A DNA stretch of 64,000 bases from an uncultured Mucilaginibacter sp. (lineage in GTDB: Bacteria > Bacteroidota > Bacteroidia > Sphingobacteriales > Sphingobacteriaceae), in NCBI GenBank assembly GCA_913775265.1, contig CAJYJH010000010.1, forward strand, positions 62,001 to 126,000, in the 5' to 3' direction. The notes below the pieces were generated by a model. It ran no database searches, was not told the origin of the DNA, and worked only from the letters and a program-made list of their open reading frames with translations. Numbering within the stretch: position 1 is the first letter of the stretch; the number at the start of each line of letters is the position of its first letter. Of this stretch, positions 9,370 to 17,514 are shown piece by piece. The position numbers were made by a program, and so were the translations under genes.

Positions 9370-10098
9370 ATGAAAGATATGAACAGACCAAAAGTTATTT
9401 GCCATATGCTAACTACCTTAGATGGCAAAATTATTACCGAGCATTGGCGCAACGAGCCTTGGGGAAACGACTATGACAGCCTTTTTGAAAAATATCATAA
9501 AACTTTTAACGCAGAAGCCTGGATACTAGGCCGAGTTTCGTTAGAAAAAGATTTTTCGGGCGGTTTGCAGCCTGAACCTATTGAACCGGAGCAGCCTATA
9601 AAACGCGAACCATTTATTGGTGATCCGGATGCCAAATCATTTGCTATTGCGGTAGACAGACACGGCAAATTAGGATGGGACAGCAATGAAATCGACGGCG
9701 ATCATATAGTAGAATTACTTACCGAACAAGTAAGCGATGCTTACTTGAATTATTTGCAAAAGCGCAAAATCTCCTACTTATTTGCAGGCAACGAAGAGCT
9801 TGACTTCAAAATAGCTTTAGAGCAGTTAGCAAATCTGTTCCCTATCAAAACCCTGATGCTGGAAGGCGGTGGCCATTTAAACGGATCGTTCTTAAACGAA
9901 GGAATGATTGATGAATTGAGCCTGTTACTGATTCCGGTTGCTGACGGTACGGCACAAACTACCAGTTTGTTTGAGGTTAATAAAAATCAGTTAAAAAACC
10001 CGGCCTCGTTATTTAAACTGAAGGATGTTAAACAGGTTGAAGCGGGTACACTATGGATGAGATACAGCATTCAAAAAACGAAAAATGCTAACGGTTAA
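9370..10098 (+). CDS. RibD C-terminal / dihydrofolate reductase-family protein
   Basis: 242 aa, soluble. The N-terminus (KVICHMLTTLDGKI) and the region around LMLEGGGHLNGSFLNEGMIDELSLLL are the conserved blocks of the RibD C-terminal/DHFR-like NADPH reductase fold, with the GGG motif near the cofactor site. Family members include riboflavin-pathway reductases and many uncharacterised reductases. There is no deaminase domain, and no riboflavin gene sits nearby, so a bona fide RibD role is unlikely. A second Met lies three codons in (9379) and could be the true start. It is the only plus-strand gene in this part and has no operon partner. Its stop codon lies inside a 25-nt palindrome. Confidence 0.8.
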   Translation: MKDMNRPKVICHMLTTLDGKIITEHWRNEPWGNDYDSLFEKYHKTFNAEAWILGRVSLEKDFSGGLQPEPIEPEQPIKREPFIGDPDAKSFAIAVDRHGKLGWDSNEIDGDHIVELLTEQVSDAYLNYLQKRKISYLFAGNEELDFKIALEQLANLFPIKTLMLEGGGHLNGSFLNEGMIDELSLLLIPVADGTAQTTSLFEVNKNQLKNPASLFKLKDVKQVEAGTLWMRYSIQKTKNANG

Positions 10099-10109
10099 AC
10101 CGTTAGCAT
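10085..10109 (-). terminator. Hairpin with 12-bp arms across the stop codon, minus-strand terminator
   Basis: ATGCTAACGGTT-A-AACCGTTAGCAT is a perfect inverted repeat. On the minus strand it is followed by TTTTTCGTTTTTT, a good U-tract, and it lies about 90 nt past the end of the glycosidase gene 10201..12351. The same bases encode the last codons and the TAA stop of the plus-strand reductase. Confidence 0.65.
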
Positions 10110-10200
10110 CAAAGAGATTGTTATGCAGAAACTCAAGTGAAGTATAAACATTAAGTGGAAATCAGTAAATGGTTATATCATAATTATTAAATCAAGCATA

Positions 10201-12351
10201 TTAAAACATTGGTTGTAACCGTTCCCATTTTACTTTCCATTTACCATCCTTTGGGAAGCCTGGATTTGTGAGTTTACAACCATCCCAACCGGCACACATC
10301 AATGCTACAGCGGTTAATAGGCCGCCGTTACCGGGCAGATATATACGTAGACGATCATCCTGAAAATTATGCCCGTTTGGCAAATATGTATTTGTTTTTA
10401 TAGGCATAAATAACGAGTTGATTGCCTTATCGGGCATACCCAGACGGGTGGCGGCCATAGCTGTCATCGGGAAATCCCAGCCCCAGGTATCTTTCCAGTC
10501 CCATGTTTTCCAAACCAGATCAAATGTTTTTTTCATTACTGCTGTGTCTAGTCGTTGGTTATAGGGTAACATACCATAAGTAGCTAACACAGATGGATGA
10601 TCAGTCAGCAACTTAGGATTAGTATAAGAATCTGGTGCACTTTCTGCAGCCAGGTAAACACCATCTTTTTGCGGCAACGCCGACAGCTTGCTCATTACCT
10701 CGGCATACTTTGGGTTAGGTTGCAAGCCCAAACGCTTGCGCCATTGCTGTGCGGTTTGCAGTGCCCAGTACCAGTATTGCATCTCGTAAGTGGGGTTAAA
10801 AGTATCTTCGGGCTTGTAGCGCTCTTGCGCTAAAATGATGCCTTTGCCTAACAGATAACGGTTTTGTGCTTTATCATAATAGGCAAACGAGGCGACAAAA
10901 TCGGCCGTAGCAAATACCAAATCCTTGTACCGGTTTAATACGGCTTTATCATTATGCAAACGGTAAACAGATTCGGCAAAGGTGATAAAATGCGGCTGCT
11001 GCCAAACCAGGAATGCCCCTACCGATGACGGACTTTCGTTACCCTCCGGATCGGTCATTTTTTGCCAGCGCACACCTTCGTAGCCTTGGCGCTGCGCTAT
11101 TTTACGGGCATTGTTTTCCACCTTGGCATTTTTATACCAAGCCATGCTTTTTTCGAGCAGCGCGGGGCGTTGCCAAAGCGCATAATGCAGGCTATGCCAC
11201 CAATGCATTTCTAAATGCGGTTTGCCATACCAGCTGTTGTAAACCAAACCTGTTTCTTGCGGTGGGTAAGCCCCTGCCGATTGTATACGGGTAAGCCATT
11301 GTGATAAAACAACACGACGCTCCAGTTCTTCAGCCCGCGGATCGGTACTACCCGAAAAATCTACCGCCCCACCGCTTTGCCAAAACGCAGGCCATGCCTG
11401 CTGGTTATTTGAAGCGGTTTCGTTATAGGTGTGTGCTTTGCTTAACTGCTGAACAGGAGTGAACAAACAGGTAAACGTGAGTTCATTGGCAGCTTTACCG
11501 GGTGTTAGTATAAATTGATGCCTGACCGGATTCTCCAATTTTGCATTGCCCGACCAGTTCAATTGAGTAAAATATTGATTGTCATCTAATCGGTGATTGA
11601 TGAGCGCCTGATTGCCGGTTTGCTGAATAATACCGGAGTTATGCTTTTCTGGATAGGTATGGTTAGTGCCGTAATCTCCCCATTCATTGGTTGGGAATGG
11701 GTAGCGCAACTGCACCTTTAAGCGCCCTTGCTGCAGTAAAACAGAGTTTACTTTTACAGCTATTTCATCCTGCTGCTGGTTTACGTAGGTAGTAACATCT
11801 ACCGGAACACCTTCTACCACAAAATGGCTTTGCAAGGCACCTGTCCACATATCCAGTTTTTGGCTGATGTTTTTGAGATCACTGATATTTGCTACCGCAC
11901 CATTCTTTTTATAAATAATGAAGCCGAGGTTACCTAATTGCAGTCGGTGTACATTTTGCCTAAACCAGTTGGAGGCATCGCGGTTGCGTTTAGGCTCGTT
12001 CCATTGCACCGAATACAACTCCTGCCTGTTGTTAATTTGGTAAGGCTTCAAGGTCTCTTCAAACTTATAGCCGACAGTATCTTTAAAACTGTGCCAGCCC
12101 CATTCGGATTGAGTACCCAACGGAACACCTTTTTCGTAGTATTCTGGAAAGGTCTGCAACCCGGTAATATCTGCCGTGAAAGCAAACTTGCCATTACCTA
12201 ACGAGAGCGATGAAAGCGAATCGGTGGTATGTAGCACTACATTATGCCTTTGCACCAGCGCCTTGCGGTCTATTTGGGTTTGTGCTCCAACAACAGACGT
12301 CGTCAGGGTTAAACCTGTTAGCAAATACAGTTTATTAAACCAATATTTCAT
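10201..12351 (-). CDS. Secreted six-hairpin glycosidase-like protein
   Basis: 716 aa with a signal peptide (hydrophobic LYLLTGLTLTTSVVGAQ, about residues 8-24). The N-terminal half, starting near SLGNGKFAFTADITG, is a beta-sandwich-like region. From about residue 340 the sequence has Trp-rich helical repeats typical of an (alpha/alpha)6 barrel, including KPHLEMHWWH and WDWKDTWGWDFPM, as in the GH65/GH95 type of six-hairpin glycosidases. A candidate acidic residue is the Glu in HLEMHWW. The substrate is not readable. It lies 9 nt downstream of a GH43-like gene on the same strand, so both are probably one transcript for plant or microbial glycan breakdown. Transcription probably ends at the hairpin at 10085-10109. 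Confidence 0.7.
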   Translation of the reverse strand: MKYWFNKLYLLTGLTLTTSVVGAQTQIDRKALVQRHNVVLHTTDSLSSLSLGNGKFAFTADITGLQTFPEYYEKGVPLGTQSEWGWHSFKDTVGYKFEETLKPYQINNRQELYSVQWNEPKRNRDASNWFRQNVHRLQLGNLGFIIYKKNGAVANISDLKNISQKLDMWTGALQSHFVVEGVPVDVTTYVNQQQDEIAVKVNSVLLQQGRLKVQLRYPFPTNEWGDYGTNHTYPEKHNSGIIQQTGNQALINHRLDDNQYFTQLNWSGNAKLENPVRHQFILTPGKAANELTFTCLFTPVQQLSKAHTYNETASNNQQAWPAFWQSGGAVDFSGSTDPRAEELERRVVLSQWLTRIQSAGAYPPQETGLVYNSWYGKPHLEMHWWHSLHYALWQRPALLEKSMAWYKNAKVENNARKIAQRQGYEGVRWQKMTDPEGNESPSSVGAFLVWQQPHFITFAESVYRLHNDKAVLNRYKDLVFATADFVASFAYYDKAQNRYLLGKGIILAQERYKPEDTFNPTYEMQYWYWALQTAQQWRKRLGLQPNPKYAEVMSKLSALPQKDGVYLAAESAPDSYTNPKLLTDHPSVLATYGMLPYNQRLDTAVMKKTFDLVWKTWDWKDTWGWDFPMTAMAATRLGMPDKAINSLFMPIKTNTYLPNGHNFQDDRLRIYLPGNGGLLTAVALMCAGWDGCKLTNPGFPKDGKWKVKWERLQPMF

Positions 12352-12360
12352 AAATGTTTA

Positions 12361-13434
12361 TTACGTTATCTTAAAAAGGAAAGAAGAAGCCGTCATGTAC
12401 TTACCGCCTTGCGATGCGGTAAACAGATAGGTTGGCTTGCCGTTTTGAAATAGTAATTGCGGCCGCTCAAACCGACCATATTTTTTGAGATAAGACGGCG
12501 GATCGGGCTGTTTGATGCCGTAATGCGAAGCATCGTAATAAGCAATTTGCGGCTCATCCCAACGCAAACCATTTTTTGATTGCATCAGCAAGCCGTATTC
12601 ATGATTAAATATACCCATGTCTCGTGCCAGCATATTGATGCGTCCTTTATCGGTCCACACAAAGGCATCTTCTAACTGCGCATTGTTGGGTCTTGATGAA
12701 AAATCAATTACAGGGTTGCCTTTATATCTTATATAAGGCCCTTCCAGTTTCTGTGCTATAGCCAGCCCATATTTGCGATTGCCTCTTACCACCGGATCGG
12801 CCGAGTTTTCGTACTCTGCCGTGTTCCACGATTTATAGTATAACCAATATTCTCCCTTATGTTTGATGAAAGCCGGATTGGTGGTGCAATGATCATCCCA
12901 GGCGCCGGCCGGGCCCGCTTCGAGCAAAGTTGCGTCGGGGCGCTTCCAGGGGCCGTCCAGCGTTGGTGCGGTGGCTAAACCGATGCGCTTCGTATTAGTT
13001 TTTCCGTTGGAGTTACCCATAAAAAACAAACAGTATTGCCCGTCAACATATTTTATAGACGGATTGTGGCAGGTCGTGGCATCCCAGTAACCCGGTCCGC
13101 GCGGCGCCATTATTACATTAGTAAACTTAAATTCTTCTTCCGGGCTATCAGCAACAGCGTGGCAGATTTCCGATCCATTAATCCATCCTCCCATCTTTTT
13201 ACCGGCTACCCAGCGCGAAAAGAAGATATGTATTTTACCATCTGCAGCTTCAATAGGACTGTTACACCATACATAGTAACCATCCATTTCCAATCTGCGC
13301 CCTATTGGTTTAAGTTTATTGGCAAAATCGGATACGTTACCAGCTTCGGTTAATAAACCGGCCTGTACTAACTGCGGCATAACTAAAGCAGCAGAACTCA
13401 ATGCCAGCTTTTCTACAAAATCTCTCCTGTCCAT
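12361..13434 (-). CDS. GH43-like five-bladed beta-propeller glycosidase, exported
   Basis: 357 aa. The N-terminus MDRRDFVEKLALSSAALVMPQ has a twin-Arg followed by a hydrophobic stretch, suggesting Tat export. The rest is a beta-propeller pattern with repeated Asp/Glu-containing blades (YVWCNSPIEAADGKIHIFFSRW, WDATTCHNPSIKYVDGQYCLFFMG, WDDHCTTNPAFIKHKGEYWLYY, LEDAFVWTDKGRINMLARD), as in glycoside hydrolase family 43 and related five-bladed propellers. Typical substrates are arabinans, xylans and galactans, but the family cannot be pinned to one here. It is the upstream member of a two-gene unit with the six-hairpin protein. Confidence 0.75.
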   Translation of the reverse strand: MDRRDFVEKLALSSAALVMPQLVQAGLLTEAGNVSDFANKLKPIGRRLEMDGYYVWCNSPIEAADGKIHIFFSRWVAGKKMGGWINGSEICHAVADSPEEEFKFTNVIMAPRGPGYWDATTCHNPSIKYVDGQYCLFFMGNSNGKTNTKRIGLATAPTLDGPWKRPDATLLEAGPAGAWDDHCTTNPAFIKHKGEYWLYYKSWNTAEYENSADPVVRGNRKYGLAIAQKLEGPYIRYKGNPVIDFSSRPNNAQLEDAFVWTDKGRINMLARDMGIFNHEYGLLMQSKNGLRWDEPQIAYYDASHYGIKQPDPPSYLKKYGRFERPQLLFQNGKPTYLFTASQGGKYMTASSFLFKIT

Positions 13435-13613
13435 AAGGCTATGTTAACACTAGCGTCATTAAGCTAATTTAACCTATATGTTTTGGCCAACAAAGATGTA
13501 ACACCGTTATTACTGACGTTACACTTTATAATAATATCATAAGTAAACTTTTTGCTACAGGCAATTGAGTAAAGCGTCTGACAAAATCAGACAAAAACAT
13601 TATTCAAATATGC

Positions 13614-14336
13614 TTACAATGTTTTCAACAATATGTTCCGGTATTCCACTTTCATAGGAGGTCCAACATGCACTTGTACGCCCAACAAGCCATTCATCTT
13701 TCGATTTACCCTGTCATTATCTATCACTTCAGACATCAGTACACTGTTAATGTAGTGCTGTAAGCGGTTACCTTTAGCAACAATGCGCAATTTATTCCAA
13801 CCATCAGGCTTAATGTTTTTAACCAAGTCGAGGGTGTTGCCAATAGAATCGATGAGTTTAGGTTTGTTATCAGTAGTCAATAAAGTTTTTTGTCCGCGCA
13901 GGGCCAGAAACTGGCGGCCGCGTTCTTCATAATTTTGGCCTGAATAGCGTGGGTAGCCAAGGTTGTATTTGTCCTTACCATCTAAATCAGCCTGGTAACC
14001 TTTAAGGGCATAGCGTAACGTATCAATTTCTGAACTGCGGTAATTTACGCCGCTGTTACCTTTGGCTGATATACGATACTCCAGTTTAAGATCAAAATCA
14101 GCAGTTGTGCCTCCACGCCAAATCAAAAAGGTATTACGCTTTAACAATGTTGCAGCAGTCACTTCTTCGATAATAGCTCCGTTTTCTACCCGCCAATAAA
14201 GTGAGTCACCGTCCCAATCGATTAAATTAACGCCGTTAAAGATAGGCTTGTAAGTATGAGCAGGCTTTTGCGTATTACAACTGCCAAAAACCCAAGCAAC
14301 TGATATAGTAAATAAGGCCAGACATAAATTTCTCAT
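13614..14336 (-). CDS. DUF1080 (3-keto-disaccharide hydrolase-type) lipoprotein
   Basis: 240 aa with a lipoprotein signal ending in a lipobox (VFGSC, Cys about residue 19), so it is membrane-anchored. The body is a concanavalin-like jelly roll with the DUF1080 hallmarks: FNGVNLIDWDGD near the start, WRVENGAIIEE, SGVNYRS and GWNKLRIVAKGNRLQHYINS. Named members hydrolyse 3-keto-glucosides or related glycosides, and many are uncharacterised. It sits 179 nt upstream of the GH43-like gene on the same strand and probably belongs to the same catabolic group. The start is supported by the signal peptide. Confidence 0.8.
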   Translation of the reverse strand: MRNLCLALFTISVAWVFGSCNTQKPAHTYKPIFNGVNLIDWDGDSLYWRVENGAIIEEVTAATLLKRNTFLIWRGGTTADFDLKLEYRISAKGNSGVNYRSSEIDTLRYALKGYQADLDGKDKYNLGYPRYSGQNYEERGRQFLALRGQKTLLTTDNKPKLIDSIGNTLDLVKNIKPDGWNKLRIVAKGNRLQHYINSVLMSEVIDNDRVNRKMNGLLGVQVHVGPPMKVEYRNILLKTL

Positions 14337-14819
14337 TTTAAGGTAACGATTCCTATCAGTTAATCTTTATTTTTTGAGTGAAAACAATATGTATTGAGCG
14401 AAAGATATGCTCGCAGCGCAAGGTTATTAATTGATTATCAACAACCGGTGCAACACTTAGCAAAGTGTAATATATCTTATGTTTACTAAAATAACCGTAA
14501 AAAAGTTATTGATAAATTAACAATATCTGCAAAAGAGAAAGCAAAATATTTACAGACATTGCAACAATATTGACTGTAGAGTAAATCTTTTGTAGGCAGT
14601 ATAAAATTTCGAGTCGTTCTAAACAAATTTTGGATTAACAGGTTTATCAGCTAACATGCGCATTTATAAAACACAATACGAAATGTTGTATCTGTGCTGG
14701 TAATAAATAAACACAACTTACGGTAAAAAAAGCACAAGGACTGACAGAATTATTTTTTTGAATTTGAGGATAAGACCAATTTGATATTATATTTCAAATT
14801 AAATATTTTAATCTAAAAT

Positions 14820-14871
14820 AACTTACGTTAAGCAAAAAATAAAACATTTTATTTTTTGCTTAACGTAAGTT
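14820..14871. repeat. Perfect inverted repeat, 25-bp arms, 2-nt loop
   Basis: AACTTACGTTAAGCAAAAAA... on the left is matched exactly by its complement on the right, with only CA between the arms. Transcribed on either strand it would form a very stable, nearly loopless hairpin. It lies between two divergent genes rather than after a gene, so an ordinary terminator role is not obvious. Confidence 0.85.
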
Positions 14872-14929
14872 TAAGAGGTAAGGTATAAGGTCAAAAAAAA
14901 TAAAACTTTTTCAAAAATTTATTATTATC

Positions 14930-14959
14930 TTGTGTAACTTTTTAATAAGTGTATATTTA
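14930..14959 (+). promoter_or_regulatory. Probable Bacteroidota-type promoter for the 15019 gene
   Basis: TTG (14930-14932), a 19-nt spacer, then TATATTTA (14952-14959), 7 of 8 against TAnnTTTG. It would start transcription about 50 nt before the ATG at 15019. Confidence 0.4.
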
Positions 14960-15018
14960 TTTCAAAAAAGTGTTAATAAAATAGTTATTTTGGAGATCAA
15001 AGTCAAATTTGCCATTAC

Positions 15019-15573
15019 ATGAAAATCAAAATCACCTTACTTATCCTATTGAGCTCGTTTATCATTAGTAAAACGACCTATGCACAATTACTTGGTACGG
15101 CCAACTCGCGTTACAGTGAGTACCAATGGCACATAAGCGTTGGAGTAGAAGGTTTGCTAAACTCAAGCCCTGGAAGTTCTTATTACAGCCCGGGTGTAGG
15201 CGGTACAGTACGTTTGCAATACGACTTAACACAAAACGTTGGTTTAACTGCTACCACAGGATACTATTTATTACCAGGCAAAACTAACGCAAGTGCATCA
15301 ATTATGCAGCCTGATTTAAAATTGATACCATTTAAATTAGGTGCCAAAGCTTATTTTACTCCAAACTGGTACTTAATGGGTGAGGTTGGTTTAGCTTCAG
15401 CACATCCATACTTAAATCTGCAGTCTAAATCAAAGTTCAGCAAAATTATTGCTCCGTCTATTGGTTACGAAACCTCACAATTTGAAACTTCACTGGCTTT
15501 CATGAACGTTCACCATAAAGGAGATTATGTAAGTAACGTAGTTTTACGTGTTGCTTACAATTTCAATTTCTAA
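15019..15573 (+). CDS. Small outer-membrane beta-barrel protein
   Basis: 184 aa with a signal peptide (LLILLSSFIISKTTYAQ, cleavage about residue 22). The mature part alternates polar and hydrophobic residues with Gly and aromatic girdle residues, for example GVGGTVRLQYDLTQNVGLTATTGYYLL and WYLMGEVGLASA. It ends in a beta-strand with a C-terminal Phe (VVLRVAYNFNF), the usual BAM recognition signature. About eight strands fit an OmpX/OmpA-barrel-like porin fold. The function is unknown. It is a single-gene unit with its own promoter and a strong terminator. Confidence 0.8.
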   Translation: MKIKITLLILLSSFIISKTTYAQLLGTANSRYSEYQWHISVGVEGLLNSSPGSSYYSPGVGGTVRLQYDLTQNVGLTATTGYYLLPGKTNASASIMQPDLKLIPFKLGAKAYFTPNWYLMGEVGLASAHPYLNLQSKSKFSKIIAPSIGYETSQFETSLAFMNVHHKGDYVSNVVLRVAYNFNF

Positions 15574-15598
15574 AAACAATTAATCGAGTATCTCCTAT

Positions 15599-15645
15599 AA
15601 AAGCAAAGGGCTTAGTTCAATTGAACTAAGCCCTTTGCTTTTTTT
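15599..15645 (+). terminator. Strong rho-independent terminator
   Basis: AAAAGCAAAGGGCTTAGTTC and its exact complement form a perfect 44-nt palindrome with a CAATTG centre, followed by TTTTTTT. It lies 26 nt after the beta-barrel gene. The A-run on its left could also make it work for minus-strand transcription. Confidence 0.9.
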
Positions 15646-15775
15646 ATATATTTACAGATAAGCTTTTAGTGACAGGTAATTTATCCAAGTACAGGTTGTA
15701 CTATGTATGTTTATGATCTGTAACAGGCAAATAAACAGCTACTAACCTGCGGTTGTCATACATCCTGTATTTATA

Positions 15776-16345
15776 TTATAGTCCAGTGGGCTCATCAATC
15801 TTAAATTTACGTTCTCTTATAAAAACGGCAGGGTTACCTGCGTAAATTTTATAAGGCTCGAGTTGCTTTGTTGCTACTGAATTTACTGTTAAAATGGCAT
15901 GAGAAAGGCAGGTTACTCCCGGACAGACTACGCTTTGAGCACCTATCCAAACGCCTTCTTCCAATACAATTTTACCTAAACGGTACGGAAAGTCAGGTAA
16001 AGTATAATCATGATTGCCGGTTAAAAGCATTGCTCCCTGCGACAGGCAAACGTTAGCTCCGATAGTTACATCTTCCAAATTATCAATCCATACGCCTTCG
16101 CCAACCCAACAATTATCGCCGATACTTAAGCGCCAAGGGTTTTTGATTCGCACTCCGGGCTTTAATACAATACCTGTCCCCACCCTTGCACCAAACGCCC
16201 GTAAAATAGATAGCTTTAATTTACCCGGCCATGGCAGCGGACTATTAAATATGTAATTATTAATCAGGTACCAACTCAAGACCTTAAGCTTTCCTGCCCC
16301 TACTTTATAATTTCCGGTATCGAACGTTGATAAATCTGTTTTCAT
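15776..16345 (-). CDS. WcaF-family polysaccharide O-acetyltransferase
   Basis: 189 aa left-handed beta-helix acyltransferase. Hexapeptide repeats run from about residue 50 to 165 (VGTGIVLKPGVRI, IGDNCWVGEGVWI, IGANVCLSQGAML, IGAQSVVCPGV). The catalytic-His segment is TGNHDYTLPDF, typical of WcaF colanic-acid acetyltransferases. The N-terminal part with WYLINNYIFNSPLPWPGKLK and the length match that family. It should transfer acetyl from acetyl-CoA to a sugar of the surface polysaccharide in the cytoplasm. It is the last gene of the polysaccharide locus, 51 nt after a GT4 gene. Confidence 0.85.
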   Translation of the reverse strand: MKTDLSTFDTGNYKVGAGKLKVLSWYLINNYIFNSPLPWPGKLKLSILRAFGARVGTGIVLKPGVRIKNPWRLSIGDNCWVGEGVWIDNLEDVTIGANVCLSQGAMLLTGNHDYTLPDFPYRLGKIVLEEGVWIGAQSVVCPGVTCLSHAILTVNSVATKQLEPYKIYAGNPAVFIRERKFKIDEPTGL

Positions 16346-16396
16346 AAGATAAGCAGCGATTTACTAATATAAATGTGGATCGGATTGAAGCGACGC

Positions 16397-17491
16397 TTAG
16401 CTATGCTGATTAGCCACTAATTTCAACACTTCAAAAATCTTGTTAAAAAACTTGTTTTCTGTAAAAGTCGATGCTGCATAATTACGGTTCACATCGGCAA
16501 ACCTTTTAACGTTGCCCGGTATGTCTGCATATATCTTTTCTAAGCACGCTGCGATTTCCTGTGGAGATTGTGGTTTAACCAAGTATCCGTTATCTGCACC
16601 TATTATGTCCGGGATACCGGCATGCTGCGTACTAATAATGATATTTCCGGTAGCCAAGCCTTCTAACAATGAAATGGGTTGTCCTTCCATTTTGTAATAA
16701 GTGGGCAGCACAAAAACATTCGCCTCCTGCAATTTTTGTTTCTTTTTATCGCCGGTAATAGTATTTACATACGCTACAGAACTACCTAATTGCTGTAGGC
16801 GCGATTCTATCTCGGGCTTGATGCCTACCTCCATTGAACCTGCAATGGTTGCCTCGAAAGGAATATTAGACTTCTGCAGCAACAGCAGCGCATCTAAAAC
16901 ATCGAGTATACCCTTTTCCCGCATCAAATTGCTGAGATAAATAATCCCCAGCTTATCAGTTCGTTTTTGAGGAACGGTAGAATAGAGTGTGTTGTCTACA
17001 AAGTTCTCGACAACAAAAACTTTGCTGAGCGGTATCAAACCGTCAAAATTGTGTACCAAAGATTTTGATAAAACAATACCTGCTGCACATTTTGATAACA
17101 AAAAATGAAATATCTTTTTCTTTATTCCGGTAAGCAACTGGTATTGCTTGCCTAAGTAATTGCCATGTACATGAATAACATACGGCTTATTAGACAAAAT
17201 GCACAATAAGATAAACGGAGAGTATTTTACAATACCGAAAAAGGTTTGACCGGGCGTTAAGTAAACGACATCATTTGAAAATATCTTGAATGCACCAAAG
17301 TAAACCGGTATAAAAGAAAACGCCTTTTTGAACGAAAATTGGTTACCCTGTTTAGATGATATGACGGATGTATTGGTATTTACCGTATCATGTGCTACGT
17401 GCTCAGCTACAAAGTTTTGCTGTAATATTTTATTGGCATACGAGCATCCATCGATCGGAAGCGGAAAAGGACCTATAATTAATACTTTCAT
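16397..17491 (-). CDS. Glycosyltransferase family 4
   Basis: 364 aa, GT-B fold. The N-terminal Rossmann domain begins MKVLIIGPFPLPIDG, with the glycine-rich loop replaced by a PIDGCSYAN segment. The C-terminal nucleotide-sugar domain has GIIYLSNLMREKGILDVLDA and the EX7E-type motif in YKMEGQPISLLEGLATG. It is a retaining enzyme expected to add one sugar to the undecaprenyl-linked repeat unit. Donor and linkage cannot be read. It is followed on the minus strand by the WcaF-like acetyltransferase. Confidence 0.85.
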   Translation of the reverse strand: MKVLIIGPFPLPIDGCSYANKILQQNFVAEHVAHDTVNTNTSVISSKQGNQFSFKKAFSFIPVYFGAFKIFSNDVVYLTPGQTFFGIVKYSPFILLCILSNKPYVIHVHGNYLGKQYQLLTGIKKKIFHFLLSKCAAGIVLSKSLVHNFDGLIPLSKVFVVENFVDNTLYSTVPQKRTDKLGIIYLSNLMREKGILDVLDALLLLQKSNIPFEATIAGSMEVGIKPEIESRLQQLGSSVAYVNTITGDKKKQKLQEANVFVLPTYYKMEGQPISLLEGLATGNIIISTQHAGIPDIIGADNGYLVKPQSPQEIAACLEKIYADIPGNVKRFADVNRNYAASTFTENKFFNKIFEVLKLVANQHS

Positions 17492-17514
17492 AGTTGGAGG
17501 TGGTAGTATTCCCG

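Larger units (their letters stand above)
14337..15018. other. Divergent intergenic region, 682 nt, with large palindrome
   Basis: AT-rich gap between the divergently transcribed DUF1080 and outer-membrane-protein genes. It contains a small AATTTGA/TCAAATT inverted repeat (14778-14800), the 52-nt palindrome at 14820-14871 and a plausible promoter for the plus-strand gene at 14930-14959. The long stretch 14350-14770 shows no ORF or RNA gene that I can recognise. Confidence 0.5.

Noticed and set aside
13036-13353. 105-aa plus-strand ORF within the GH43-like gene
   Set aside because: Shadow of a clear GH43-type reading frame.
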